A stretch of 64,000 nucleotides of DNA from Sphingomonas_L flavalba_A (GCF_047553045.1 NZ_CP180208.1:3152394-3216393); one strand, 5' to 3'. Counted from the first letter of the stretch, positions 55,758 through 64,000 are shown. Notes: a model not told the origin generated them from the sequence alone. Numbers and translations are program-made.

Positions 55758-56161
55758 TCCGGGCGGCGCGGCCCCAGCGCCTCGATGATCCCGCATTCGG
55801 CGATCGTGCCGGCGTGGCACTGGGCGAGCAGCCCGCTCAGTTCGCGGCGCAGCGCCTTCAGGTCGGCGATCTTGTGGTCGACCATCGCCAGCTGCTCGCG
55901 CGTCATGTCGTCAACCTCGCCGCACGGCCGCGCCCGGTCGTCGGACAGCGCCAGCAGGGTGCGAACCTGATCGAGGGTGAAGCCAAGCGCGCGGGCGCGG
56001 CGGATGAAGCTCAGCCGCGCGACATGGCGCTGGTCGTAGGCGCGGTAATTGCCGGCGGTGCGCGGCGGCGCGGCGAGCAGACCGATCGTCTCGTAATAGC
56101 GGATCGTCTCGTTGCTGGTGCCGGTCAGCGTGGCGAGGCGGCCGATGGTCAGCGCGGACAT
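55754..56161 (-). CDS. MerR-family metal-responsive regulator (CadR/ZntR-like)
   Basis: The 135-residue protein has an N-terminal MerR helix-turn-helix (LTIGRLATLTGTSNETIRYYETIGLL), a long dimerisation helix and a metal-binding set Cys80, Cys115, His116 and Cys123 (CHAGTIAECG). These match divalent-metal sensors such as CadR and ZntR. It is divergent from a cation-efflux gene, and the spacer has a MerR-type operator, so it very likely activates that gene on cadmium, zinc or lead. Its end overlaps the serB end by four bases. Confidence 0.93.
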   Translation of the reverse strand: MSALTIGRLATLTGTSNETIRYYETIGLLAAPPRTAGNYRAYDQRHVARLSFIRRARALGFTLDQVRTLLALSDDRARPCGEVDDMTREQLAMVDHKIADLKALRRELSGLLAQCHAGTIAECGIIEALGPRRPD

Positions 56162-56167
56162 GGGGGC

Positions 56168-56198
56168 TTGACCCTGTAGTTGCTACAGGGTGCATATG
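56168..56198 (+). promoter_or_regulatory. MerR-type operator/promoter for the efflux gene
   Basis: A perfect dyad at 56171-56191 has arms ACCCTGTAG and CTACAGGGT around a TTG centre. It sits in a promoter whose -35 TTGACC (56168-56173) and -10 CATATG (56193-56198) are 19 bases apart. The over-long spacer with a central dyad is the classical architecture that MerR activators distort. Confidence 0.85.
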
Positions 56199-56232
56199 GG
56201 GCGTTGCATCGAGTCTGTCGAGGTAACTGCCC

Positions 56233-56898
56233 ATGTCCGCCCATTGCTGTTCCAGTGCTCCCGATCCGTCGAACAGCCCGCGCTGGCGCCGCGCGCTGTG
56301 GATCGCGCTTGCCGTCAACGGCGCGATGTTCGTCGCCGAAATGGCCGCCGGCCTCGCCGCCGGGTCGATGGCGCTGCGCGCCGACGCGCTCGATTTCCTG
56401 GGGGACAGCGCCAATTACGCGATCAGCCTGATGGTCGTCGGCATGGCGCTGACGTGGCGCGCGCGCGCGGCGATGCTGAAGGGGGCGACGCTGCTGCTGT
56501 TCGGCCTGTGGATCCTGCTCAGCACCGGCTGGGCGGCGCTCCACGGCTCGGCGCCGGAACCGGCGGTAATGGGCACGTTCGGCGTCGTCGCGCTGGTCGC
56601 CAACGTCGCGGTCGCGGCGCTGCTCTACCGCTATCGCACCGGCGACGCGAACATGCGCTCGGTGTGGATCTGCTCGCGCAACGACGCGGTCGGCAACGTC
56701 GCGGTGATGCTCGCCGCGCTCGGCGTGTTCGGCACCGGCACCGCCTGGCCCGACCTGATCGTCGCGGCGCTGATGGCGGGGCTGGCGCTGTGGGGCGGCG
56801 CCCAGATCGTCGCCCAGGCGGCCGGGGAGCTACGCGGCGGCAGCGCCCCGGCCCACGGTCATTCGGCGGTCGACCCGTCGCCGGCCAGCCAGCGATAG
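56233..56898 (+). CDS. CDF-like cation transporter
   Basis: The 221-residue membrane protein starts with a Cys-rich tail (MSAHCCSSAPDPS) and has about six helices. The CDF metal-site patterns are DALDFLGDS in helix 2 and SRNDAVGNVAVM in helix 5. It lacks the C-terminal cytoplasmic domain of full CDF exporters and is short. It sits behind the MerR operator and should export zinc, cadmium or a similar ion. The 3' end overlaps the convergent aqpZ by 40 bp. Start ATG 56233 has GAGG. Confidence 0.88.
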   Translation: MSAHCCSSAPDPSNSPRWRRALWIALAVNGAMFVAEMAAGLAAGSMALRADALDFLGDSANYAISLMVVGMALTWRARAAMLKGATLLLFGLWILLSTGWAALHGSAPEPAVMGTFGVVALVANVAVAALLYRYRTGDANMRSVWICSRNDAVGNVAVMLAALGVFGTGTAWPDLIVAALMAGLALWGGAQIVAQAAGELRGGSAPAHGHSAVDPSPASQR

Positions 56899-57569
56899 GC
56901 GAAGCCGCCGGCAATCCCACCGACGATCGGCGCCAGCCAGAACAGCCATAGCTGCTGCAACGCCAGCCCGCCGACGAGCAGCGCCGGGCCGGTGCTGCGC
57001 GCCGGGTTGACCGACGTGTTGGTCACCGGAATGGCGATCAGGTGGATCAGGGTCAGCGACAGGCCGATCGCGATCGGCGCGAAGCCGGCCGGTACCCGCT
57101 TGTCGGTCGCCCCGGCGATCACCACCAGGAAGCCGAAGGTCAGCACCACCTCGATCAGCAGGCCGGACATCAGCGTGTAGTGGCCCGGCGACTGCTCGCC
57201 ATAGCCGTTGACCGCCAGCCCGGTGCCGGTCAGCACGAAGTCCGGCGCGCCGCTGGCGATGAACAGCAGCAGCCACGCCGCCAGAATCGCGCCCAGCACC
57301 TGCGCGATCACATAGGGCAGGATCTCGCGCGCCGGAAAGCGCCCGGCCGCCCACAGGCCGAAGGTCACCGCCGGGTTGATGTGGCAGCCGGAAATATGGC
57401 CGATCGCATAGGCCATGGTCAGCAGCGTCAGGCCAAAGGCCAGCGCCACCCCGGCGAACCCGATGCCGAAACCGGGAAAGCCGGCGGCAAGCACGGCGGC
57501 GCCGCACCCGCCAAAGACCAGCCAGAATGTGCCGAAAAGCTCTGCGAACAAACGATTGGGTGAAGGCAT
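56859..57569 (-). CDS. aqpZ: Aquaporin Z
   Basis: The 236-residue channel has six helices and the two NPA boxes, HINPAVTFG (65-67) and SVNPARSTGPA (188-190). Arg191 and His in the selectivity region indicate a water-type pore. It is longer and GC-rich like the surroundings. No partner genes are apparent. It is transcribed convergently with the efflux gene. Confidence 0.93.
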   Translation of the reverse strand: MPSPNRLFAELFGTFWLVFGGCGAAVLAAGFPGFGIGFAGVALAFGLTLLTMAYAIGHISGCHINPAVTFGLWAAGRFPAREILPYVIAQVLGAILAAWLLLFIASGAPDFVLTGTGLAVNGYGEQSPGHYTLMSGLLIEVVLTFGFLVVIAGATDKRVPAGFAPIAIGLSLTLIHLIAIPVTNTSVNPARSTGPALLVGGLALQQLWLFWLAPIVGGIAGGFAYRWLAGDGSTAE

Positions 57570-57627
57570 GACGTCACTCCCCTGTCGTGCATGGCGTCGG
57601 CGATACGAACCGGTTTCGCCCGCCCGG

Positions 57628-59019
57628 TCAATCCCCCGCGAAGGCGAAGGCGGACAGGCCGCGCTCGCGCTCGTCGACGGTCAGCGCCCGGCCGGCGGGC
57701 GGGGCGGAACGCTGCGGGCATCCGGCGCGGGCGCAATCGCGGCAGCCAAGGCCGATCGGCGTCGCCGTGCCCTGGCGCAGGTCGATGCCGCGGGCCAGCG
57801 TCAGCGGCACTGCCAGCCCGGCCTCCAGCCCCAGCGCCACCGCGAACACCGCGTCGACCCCGCCGCTGCGCTGGCCCTGCGGGTGGACGGCGCGCGCCAT
57901 CGTGAACCAGCGGCTGTCGTCCTCCAGCGCGACGAGCTGGGCAATCGTCTCGCCCGGCCGGGCAAAGGCGGCGTGGACCTGCCACAGCGGGCAGCGCCCG
58001 CCGGCCTCGACCAGCGCCGCGCCCGACGCGCCGGCATAGCGTTTGGACGCCTGCCCCGCCCGGTCGATGCGCAGCATGAAGAAGGGCAGGCCGCGCGCGC
58101 CGACCCGCTGCAGCGTCGTTAGCCGGTGGGCGACCTGCTCGAACCCGGCGCCGAACCGGCGTTGCAGCAGCGCGATGTCGTAACCGCTCGCCTCGCAGGC
58201 GCGCAGGAAGCGGGCATAGGGCATCATCACCGCCGCCGCGAAATAGCTGGTCAGATGGCGGCGGTAGAGCCGTTCGGCGATCCGGTCGGCAAAGCCGGCG
58301 CCGCGCGCTAGCGCGTCGATCTCCGCCTTCGCCTCGATCTGGGCGAGCTGGCTGGCGGCGTGGAAGCTGCGCGACGCCGGGTCCAGCATCTCGGAAAGCT
58401 GCAACTGGCGGGCGTGCAGGTCCAGCCGGCGCAGCCGGTCCGGCATCACCTCCACCGGCAGGATGCGGATACCCAGCTGGTGGCGGACGCGCAGCCGCTC
58501 GGCGATCGCGCCGTACAGGTCGCCGGCGCCCATCCGCAGCTCGTCGGCCAGCCGCTCGGCGGTGGCATCCAAATCAGAAAAATGGTTGCGCCAGCGTTCG
58601 ATCTCGCGCCGGACGGCGGCGATCGCGTCGTCCTCGGCGGCGGCCGGCGCCCCACCCCCGGCGCGCAGCGCGTCGAATGCGCGGGCGAACGCCGCCGCCC
58701 CGCCCGGCGCCGCCGCCAGCCATTCCTCCACCTCCTGGCGGTCGACCGCAAGGTCGGCGAACAGCGGGTCGGCCAGCCGGCGGCGGATCGCCTCGGCGCC
58801 GCCGCCCGGCGCATCGGCGGACAGCGCCAGCGGGTCGAAGTCATAGGTTTCGGCAAGCCGCAGCAGCAGCGCCGCCGACAGCGGCCGCTGGTTGCGCTCG
58901 ACCAGGTTCAGGTAGCTCGGCGATATGCCGAGCGCCTCGGCCATCGCCGCCTGGGTCAGCCCGGCGCCGCGCCGCAGCCGCCGCACCGCATGGCCGCCGA
59001 AAATCTTGCGCTCCGCCAT
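57628..59019 (-). CDS. ScfR/RamB-type XRE regulator of short-chain acyl metabolism
   Basis: The 463-residue protein from ATG 59019 (GGGAGG site) has an N-terminal XRE helix-turn-helix (VRRLRRGAGLTQAAMAEALGISPSYLNLVERNQ), an ImmA/IrrE-like central domain, and a C-terminal DUF2083 region with a cysteine set (CRDCARAGCPQR). This is the RamB/MccR/ScfR family that governs acetate, propionate and glyoxylate genes in response to acyl-CoA. It is divergent from aceA, which fits this role. A palindrome TGTAAATTAATTTACA stands 20 bases before its start. Confidence 0.9.
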   Translation of the reverse strand: MAERKIFGGHAVRRLRRGAGLTQAAMAEALGISPSYLNLVERNQRPLSAALLLRLAETYDFDPLALSADAPGGGAEAIRRRLADPLFADLAVDRQEVEEWLAAAPGGAAAFARAFDALRAGGGAPAAAEDDAIAAVRREIERWRNHFSDLDATAERLADELRMGAGDLYGAIAERLRVRHQLGIRILPVEVMPDRLRRLDLHARQLQLSEMLDPASRSFHAASQLAQIEAKAEIDALARGAGFADRIAERLYRRHLTSYFAAAVMMPYARFLRACEASGYDIALLQRRFGAGFEQVAHRLTTLQRVGARGLPFFMLRIDRAGQASKRYAGASGAALVEAGGRCPLWQVHAAFARPGETIAQLVALEDDSRWFTMARAVHPQGQRSGGVDAVFAVALGLEAGLAVPLTLARGIDLRQGTATPIGLGCRDCARAGCPQRSAPPAGRALTVDERERGLSAFAFAGD

Positions 59020-59039
59020 CCGCGCCTCCCGCTGGCCAG

Positions 59040-59173
59040 TGTAAATTAATTTACAAATCGACACAATAGTGCAGCGCAATAGCCACGCGATGACATCAAT
59101 TTACACCGCCGCCGGCTGGCACATGGCCCAAAATCCGCGCATCTGCCGGGCATCCGCCCCGTGGGCTTGTAAA
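59040..59173. promoter_or_regulatory. TGTAAA operator cluster in the regulator/aceA spacer
   Basis: A perfect 16-base palindrome TGTAAATTAATTTACA occupies 59040-59055. Half sites recur as AATTTACA at 59098-59105 and TGTAAA at 59168-59173. The composition is extremely A+T-rich for this genome. The location suggests operators for the ScfR/RamB-like regulator acting on itself and on aceA. Confidence 0.6.
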
Positions 59174-59185
59174 GGATATACCGTG

Positions 59186-60466
59186 ATGGCCAGCTTCTCA
59201 GACCTGATAACCTCGCCGGAAGGCCGCTTCGACGGCATCCGCCGCACCTACACCCCGGCCGATGTCGAGAAGCTGCGCGGCTCGTTCCCGATCGAATATA
59301 CCCTCGCCCGCCGCGGCGCGCTGAAGCTGTGGGAACTGCTGAAGTCGGAAGACTATATCAACGCCCTCGGCGCCCTGTCCGGCAACCAGGCGATGCAGAT
59401 GGTCCGCGCTGGGCTGAAGGCGATCTACCTGTCGGGCTGGCAGGTCGCCGCCGACGCCAACACCGCCGGTGCGATGTACCCGGATCAGTCGCTCTACCCG
59501 GCCAATGCCGGGCCGGAACTGTGCCGCCGGATTAACCGCACCCTGCAGCGCGCCGACCAGATCGAGCATAGCGAGGGCGGGGCGGAGCGCGACTGGTTCG
59601 CGCCGATCGTCGCCGATGCGGAGGCCGGCTTCGGCGGCCCACTCAACTGCTTCGAGATCATGAAGGCCTATATCGAGGCGGGCGCCGCCGGCGTCCATTT
59701 CGAGGACCAGCTGGCGTCGGAAAAGAAGTGCGGCCACCTCGGCGGCAAGGTGCTGATCCCGACCCAGGCGCATATCCGTAACCTGAACGCCGCGCGCCTC
59801 GCCGCCGACGTCTGCGGCGTGCCGACCGTGCTCGTCGCCCGCACCGACGCGGAAAGCGCGAAGCTGATCACCTCCGACGTCGACGAGCGCGACCATGAAT
59901 GGCTGACTGGCGAACGCACGCCGGAAGGCTTCTTCCGCCTGCGCGACGGCACCGGCGTCGATCATTGCATCAAGCGTGGTATCGCCTTCGCCGAGCACGC
60001 CGATCTCTTGTGGTGGGAAACAAGCCACCCGAACCTTGAGGATGCCAAGCGGTTCGCCGAGGCGGTGCAAAAGGCGCACCCGGGCAAGATGATGGCGTAT
60101 AACTGCTCGCCCAGCTTCAACTGGGAAGCAAAGCTGGACAAGGCGACGATCGCCAGGTTCCAACGTGAACTGGGGGCGATGGGCTACAAGTTCCAGTTCG
60201 TCACGCTGGCCGGTTTCCACCAGCTCAACCACGGCATGTTTGAACTGGCGCGCGGCTACAGGGACCGGGGCATGGCGGCCTATTCGGAATTGCAGCAGGC
60301 GGAATTCGCCAGCGAGGCGGCCGGCTACACCGCCACCCGGCACCAGCGCGAAGTCGGCACCGGCTATTTCGATCTGGTCGCCACCGCCGTCTCGGGCGGC
60401 GAGGCGTCGACCACCGCCCTCGCCGAATCGACGGAGGCGGATCAGTTCAAGAAGAACGCCGCTTAA
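59186..60466 (+). CDS. aceA: Isocitrate lyase
   Basis: The 426-residue enzyme has KKCGHLGGK with active-site Cys182, the DAEAGFGGPLN metal-substrate region, and YNCSPSFNW. It cleaves isocitrate to glyoxylate and succinate in the glyoxylate shunt, used on acetate or fatty acids. Start ATG 59186 (or GTG 59183) follows an AAAGG site; upstream in-frame residues are not conserved. The divergent ScfR/RamB-like gene and the intervening palindromes indicate substrate-dependent control. Malate synthase is not in the window. Confidence 0.97.
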   Translation: MASFSDLITSPEGRFDGIRRTYTPADVEKLRGSFPIEYTLARRGALKLWELLKSEDYINALGALSGNQAMQMVRAGLKAIYLSGWQVAADANTAGAMYPDQSLYPANAGPELCRRINRTLQRADQIEHSEGGAERDWFAPIVADAEAGFGGPLNCFEIMKAYIEAGAAGVHFEDQLASEKKCGHLGGKVLIPTQAHIRNLNAARLAADVCGVPTVLVARTDAESAKLITSDVDERDHEWLTGERTPEGFFRLRDGTGVDHCIKRGIAFAEHADLLWWETSHPNLEDAKRFAEAVQKAHPGKMMAYNCSPSFNWEAKLDKATIARFQRELGAMGYKFQFVTLAGFHQLNHGMFELARGYRDRGMAAYSELQQAEFASEAAGYTATRHQREVGTGYFDLVATAVSGGEASTTALAESTEADQFKKNAA

Positions 60467-60485
60467 CCGCCGACCCCCTGTATAT

Positions 60486-60511
60486 CCCCGACCCGGCAAG
60501 CCGGGCCGGGG
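60486..60511. terminator. Probable bidirectional terminator between aceA and the cupin gene
   Basis: CCCCGACCCGGC (60486-60497) and GCCGGGCCGGGG (60500-60511) form a stem with a small internal A/C mismatch and a two-base gap. It lies between two convergent ends. No good T-run is present on either side. Confidence 0.5.
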
Positions 60512-60958
60512 CTAGAACGCCGATCCGTCCTTGCGGCGTTGCCCGACGCCGGCAAACAAATGCATGTCGATGTCGGGATAGTGGCAGTCGGTTGCTGAGG
60601 GGCGGCCGACTGCCACGAACACGCAATCCGCCCCGCTTTCGTTGACGAGGACATGGCCGTTGCCGTCGCCCTTGGGGAAGGCGGCGATGTCGCCGGGGCG
60701 CAGCAGCGTGCGGCCGTGATCGTCGACCAGCACCGCCTCGCCAGCCAGCATCACCACCATCTCGTCCTCGCCCTCGTGCCAATGACGCTGCGACGACCAC
60801 GCCCCCGGCTTCAGCGTCACATGGCTCGCCCCGAAATCGCTCAGCCCGGCGGCGGGCGCGAGCCGGCGATACCAGCGCCCCTGCACCTTGTCGGCATAGG
60901 GGAGCGGATAGCCGGTGGCGTTGGTCTCGGGAATCGAATCGAGGGCAATCTTTGGCAT
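60512..60958 (-). CDS. Cupin-domain protein
   Basis: The 148-residue protein from ATG 60958 is a single cupin barrel with metal-site pattern QRHWHEGEDEMVVMLAGE and a second HVLVNESGADCVF strand. Cupins of this kind bind a small metabolite or catalyse a simple isomerisation or dioxygenation. The substrate is unknown. The adjacent aceA and dapE give no functional link. Confidence 0.82.
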   Translation of the reverse strand: MPKIALDSIPETNATGYPLPYADKVQGRWYRRLAPAAGLSDFGASHVTLKPGAWSSQRHWHEGEDEMVVMLAGEAVLVDDHGRTLLRPGDIAAFPKGDGNGHVLVNESGADCVFVAVGRPSATDCHYPDIDMHLFAGVGQRRKDGSAF

Positions 60959-61053
60959 CGGCCGGTCCTTTGCGGCAGTGACAAACGATCTTGCCTTGTC
61001 CCGGCGGAAGACAGAAGAGGGCGCGATCGCCGCCGGCACCAGGACGACGCAGC

Positions 61054-62178
61054 ATGCCCCACGACCCGATCGCCCTCGCCAGCCAGTTGATCGCCTGCGA
61101 CAGCATCACCCCGGCGCGCGGCGCGGTGTTCGACGCGCTGGAGGAGATGCTGGTCCCGCTCGGTTTCGCGGTCGAACGCTTCGTCGCCGGCGAGGCGCCG
61201 GACGGGCCGGTCGAAAACCTGCTGGCGGTGCGCGGCGCCGGCGGCCGGCATTTCGCCTTCGCCGGCCATCTCGACGTCGTGCCGCCGGGCGATGGCTGGG
61301 CCAGCGATCCGTTCGCGCCGACGTTGCGCGGCGGGCTGCTGCACGGGCGCGGCGCGGTCGACATGAAGGGGGCGATCGCCGCCTTCGTCGCCGCCCTCGC
61401 CGGGCTGGAGCAGGTAGACGGCACGATCAGCCTGATCATCACCGGGGACGAGGAAGGGCCGGCGATCCACGGCACCCGTGCCCTGATCGCGCGGATGGCG
61501 GAACGCGGCCTGCACCCCGACCTGTGCCTGATCGGGGAACCGACGTCGGTCGCGCGGCTCGGCGACATGGTCAAGATCGGCCGGCGCGGCTCGGTCAACA
61601 TGTGGATCAGCGTTCCGGGGGTGCAGGGCCATGTCGCCTATCCGCATCTGGCCGACAACCCGATCCCGAAGCTGGTCCGCATCCTCGCGGCGATCGAGGC
61701 GATCCACCTCGACGACGGCACCGACTGGTTCCAGCCGTCGAACATCGAAGTCACCGACCTGACCGTCGGCAACCCGGCGACCAACGTCATCCCCGCGGCC
61801 GCCCATGCCCGGCTCAGCATCCGTTTCAACGCGCTCCACCGGGGAGAGGATCTGGTCGCGCGCATCCGCGCCGTCCTCGCGGCGGAGGCGCCGGACGCAA
61901 CGCTGAAGGCGCAGGTCTCCGGCGAAGCGTTCCTCAGCCAGCCCGGCCCGCTGTCCGATCTGGTCGGCAACGCGATCGAGGCCCGGCTCGGCATCCGCCC
62001 CGACCTGTCGACCACCGGCGGCACCTCGGACGCGCGCTTCCTGTCTGCCCTCTGCCCGGTGATCGAATTCGGCCTGCCCAACGCGACGATGCACAAGCTG
62101 GACGAAGCCGCCGCCGTCGAAGACCTGCAGATGCTGACCCTGATCTACCGCGACATCGTCGCGCAGGCGCTGCGCTAG
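61054..62178 (+). CDS. dapE: Succinyl-diaminopimelate desuccinylase
   Basis: The 374-residue M20 metalloenzyme has FAGHLDVVPPGDGW, GRGAVDMKGAIAAF, ITGDEEGPAIHGT and the dimerisation-domain VQGHVAYPHLADNP. These give the two-zinc site and catalytic Glu of DapE. It makes LL-diaminopimelate for lysine and peptidoglycan. Start ATG 61054 has AGGA upstream. Confidence 0.95.
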   Translation: MPHDPIALASQLIACDSITPARGAVFDALEEMLVPLGFAVERFVAGEAPDGPVENLLAVRGAGGRHFAFAGHLDVVPPGDGWASDPFAPTLRGGLLHGRGAVDMKGAIAAFVAALAGLEQVDGTISLIITGDEEGPAIHGTRALIARMAERGLHPDLCLIGEPTSVARLGDMVKIGRRGSVNMWISVPGVQGHVAYPHLADNPIPKLVRILAAIEAIHLDDGTDWFQPSNIEVTDLTVGNPATNVIPAAAHARLSIRFNALHRGEDLVARIRAVLAAEAPDATLKAQVSGEAFLSQPGPLSDLVGNAIEARLGIRPDLSTTGGTSDARFLSALCPVIEFGLPNATMHKLDEAAAVEDLQMLTLIYRDIVAQALR

Positions 62179-62180
62179 AG

Positions 62181-62277
62181 TCTGGTTCCGCACCGGCCCG
62201 CTCCCCCACCCGGCCTCCCATTTCAGGATACTGTCGCTGGGAAGCCGGGTGGGGGAGCGGGCCGATACCGCACCAGA
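62181..62277. repeat. Dispersed palindromic element, copy B
   Basis: The core is an 18-bp perfect stem (62196-62213 with 62245-62262) with the same loop as copy A in inverse orientation. An outer TCTGGT/ACCAGA pair extends it to about 97 bp. It begins three bases after the dapE stop and ends at the stop of the DAO gene, again between convergent genes. Confidence 0.85.
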
Positions 62278-63372
62278 TTAGCTGAACCGCGCCGCCCGGT
62301 AACGGCCGGGGTCGATCCCGGCGACTATCGGGTCCTGCGCCGTGCCCAGCAGCAGCGCCGCCGCCAGCTTGGCCCCGGCCGGCGCGGTCTGGATGCCGAA
62401 GCCGCCCTGCCCGGCGCACCAGAAGAAGCCGGGCACCGCCGGATCGAAACCATAGACCGGCAGCCGGTCCGGCGCGAAGCTGCGCAGCCCCGCCCATTTG
62501 CGCTCGATCCGCTCGACCCGCCAGTCGACGACCTGCTCCAGCCGGTCGATGGCGATCGCGACGTCGATCTCCTCCGGCGCCGCGTCGCATGGCAGCGACG
62601 GCGTCTCATCGTGCGGGCTGAGCCAGATCCGCCCGCCGGCTTCCGGCTTGAAATAGAAACGCTGGGCGATGTCCAGAATCAGCGGCATCGTCGCCGGCGC
62701 CGGCGGCGCCACTGCCAGCTGCACCATCGTCCGCCGGCACGGCTGGATGCCGATCGGCCGGGCGCCGGCCAGCGCGGCGACCGGGTCGGCCCACGCCCCG
62801 GCGGCGTCGACCAGTATCTCCGCCTCATGCTGCCGCTCGCCGGCGGTCAGTTGCCACGCGCCGCCACGCCGCTCGGCCGCGCGGAGCGGGCTGGCGCGGA
62901 CCAGCTCGGCCCCGGCGGCGCGGGCGCGGCCCAGATATAGGGCATGGAGCGCGGCGACGTCGATGTCGGTGCAGGTCGGCCCGGACACCGCGCCGACCCA
63001 GCCGGGGCGCACACCGGGCAGCGCCGCCGCCAGCGCCGTGCGGTCGAGCCGGTCGAGCCGCACGCCGCACCCGGCGAACTCCGCCTCGAACGCATCGAGC
63101 AGCGCCTCCTGCCCGGCGCGGGCGATGTGGAGGGAGCCGCGCGGCGCGAGTACGCCCTCCGCGCGCAGCCACGGGCCGGAGGCGGAGGTCAGCGGCTGGA
63201 TGTCCGGCCCGCCATAGGTCTCGTCCCAGAACGCCGCCGACCGGCCGGTGGCGTGATAGCCGGGCTGGTCCTCCGCCTCGATCAGCAGCACCGGCGCATG
63301 CGGGGCGATCTCCGCCGCCAGGCTGGCGCCGGCCATCCCCGCGCCGACGATGGCGACGGCATAGCGGTTCAT
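62278..63372 (-). CDS. DAO-family FAD-dependent oxidoreductase
   Basis: The 364-residue flavoprotein has the N-terminal dinucleotide site AVAIVGAGMAGASLAAEIA and VLLIEAEDQPGYHATGRSAAFW. The C-terminal FAD motif is FFWCAGQGGFGIQTAPAGAKLAAALL. The group includes glycine oxidase, D-amino acid dehydrogenases and related enzymes. The substrate is not assignable. The gene is co-oriented with the hydrolase upstream, whose stop overlaps the DAO start (ATGA). Confidence 0.87.
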   Translation of the reverse strand: MNRYAVAIVGAGMAGASLAAEIAPHAPVLLIEAEDQPGYHATGRSAAFWDETYGGPDIQPLTSASGPWLRAEGVLAPRGSLHIARAGQEALLDAFEAEFAGCGVRLDRLDRTALAAALPGVRPGWVGAVSGPTCTDIDVAALHALYLGRARAAGAELVRASPLRAAERRGGAWQLTAGERQHEAEILVDAAGAWADPVAALAGARPIGIQPCRRTMVQLAVAPPAPATMPLILDIAQRFYFKPEAGGRIWLSPHDETPSLPCDAAPEEIDVAIAIDRLEQVVDWRVERIERKWAGLRSFAPDRLPVYGFDPAVPGFFWCAGQGGFGIQTAPAGAKLAAALLLGTAQDPIVAGIDPGRYRAARFS

Positions 63373-64000
63373 CGCGCCGCGGCCGGCGCGCGCGCGGCCA
63401 GGAAGGCGTCGATGCGGCCGAGCGCGTCGTCGCGCACCGCGTCCACCTCACGCAATATCTCGTGCGCCGACTCGGCGCCGTACACGTGCAACGCCGCGTC
63501 GGGCAGGCGCCCGGCGGCGCGGCGGATCGCCGCCGGGTCGACCAGCCGGTCCTTGGCGGCGGCAAGGATCAGCAGCGGCGTCGCGACTCGCTCCAGCACG
63601 CCCGGCCGTTCCAGTGCCAGCGTCGAATCATAGGCGCAGGCCAGCCAGCGCCAGCTCGGCGGACCAAGCGCCAGCTCCGGCTTCTGCGCCTTCCACCACA
63701 GCTCGTCGGTGTAGCGGCCATGGTCGTGGGTCAGGAACGCCTCGCGCGATGCGTTGCGGCCGGCCGGGCGCTCGTTCACCTTCCACGCCAGCCGCGCAGG
63801 CGATCCGATCCGGGTCATCATATGGGCGACGATGTGCGCGATTCGCGCCGGCAGCGGCCCGCTTTGCAGCCCCAGCATCGGCGCGACCAGCACCCCCGCG
63901 TCCGGCGCGACCTGCCTCTCCGCCAGCGCGCGCAGCAGCAGGTGGCCGCCCATCGAATGGGCGATGACGACGTGCGGCGCCGGGGTGCGCGCCCGCCAGT
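63369..64000 (-). CDS. Alpha/beta hydrolase (lysophospholipase/monoacylglycerol lipase-like), 5' partial
   Basis: The frame is open to the window edge, so the N-terminus is missing. The visible part starts within HVVIAHSMGGHLLLRALAE, whose GxSxG-like AHSMGG carries the nucleophile serine. It ends with PLLILAAAKDRLVDPAAIRRAA (catalytic Asp) and ESAHEILREVD (catalytic His). This matches the lysophospholipase/monoacylglycerol lipase group. The ATG at 63953 is internal Met of SMGG, not the start. Confidence 0.87.
   Translation of the reverse strand, partial: WRARTPAPHVVIAHSMGGHLLLRALAERQVAPDAGVLVAPMLGLQSGPLPARIAHIVAHMMTRIGSPARLAWKVNERPAGRNASREAFLTHDHGRYTDELWWKAQKPELALGPPSWRWLACAYDSTLALERPGVLERVATPLLILAAAKDRLVDPAAIRRAAGRLPDAALHVYGAESAHEILREVDAVRDDALGRIDAFLAARAPAAAR

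Overview
The window is high-GC chromosomal DNA from an alphaproteobacterium, most likely a sphingomonad (Sphingomonas or a close relative). This rests on the split F1 ATP synthase operon atpHAGDC without F0 genes, a PEP-CTERM protein ending in the sphingomonad-style PEPATWAMLIAGFG sorting signal, the yfgM-bamB-der cluster, and gene order typical of free-living alphaproteobacteria. No rRNA, tRNA, CRISPR array, prophage or plasmid module was recognised.

Layout. 1-7.5 kb: a partial HD-domain (PhnZ/MIOX-like) gene, an animal-type haem peroxidase, a LytS/LytTR two-component pair, a decayed IS5-family element inserted exactly at the shared CTAG stop palindrome of two convergent genes, an MDR oxidoreductase and an MscS-type channel. 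7.7-12.1 kb: a membrane sulfatase/phosphotransferase-like protein, a DUF418 protein, the iron-storage pair bfd-bfr with a strong terminator between them, and an Hpt protein. 12.1-16.9 kb (minus strand): panB, yfgM, bamB, der, tusA. 17-22.4 kb: an epimerase-like protein, a DMT transporter, a threonine aldolase, and an orphan KdpD-like sensor whose catalytic motifs are degenerate. 22.4-26.9 kb: tyrA-hisC, metX-metW, ssb. 27-32.8 kb: the PEP-CTERM protein and atpHAGDC.

32.8-36.5 kb is an accessory island of visibly lower GC. It holds a Tat-exported type I sulfatase, its formylglycine-generating enzyme, and a truncated IS5-family fragment. 36.5-45.6 kb: an isocitrate lyase/PEP mutase-like enzyme, a cytochrome P450, an ABC-2 exporter pair, a lipoprotein plus EI24 protein, a PfkB-family (adenosine) kinase, a nitronate monooxygenase-like enzyme, an Rrf2 regulator and a glycerate kinase-like protein. 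45.5-53.9 kb (minus strand) is branched-chain amino-acid biosynthesis: ilvB, a wedged unknown small gene, ilvN, ilvC, yceI, leuA behind a leucine-rich leader peptide, and a TPR-sulfotransferase. 53.9-64 kb: divergent miaA/serB, a MerR regulator with a cation-efflux gene and operator, aqpZ, an ScfR/RamB-like regulator divergent from aceA (isocitrate lyase), a cupin, dapE, a DAO-type FAD oxidoreductase and a partial alpha/beta hydrolase.

Most of the window is housekeeping metabolism. The observations most worth following are: a dispersed palindromic element in two copies whose stems differ by compensatory base changes and which both sit at convergent gene ends; the leuA leader attenuator; the unknown gene overlapping ilvB and ilvN by four bases on each side; the KdpD homologue lacking the phospho-acceptor histidine; the AT-rich palindrome between the acyl-CoA-type regulator and aceA; and the imported sulfatase/maturase pair. 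I did not find a clearly novel multi-gene system.
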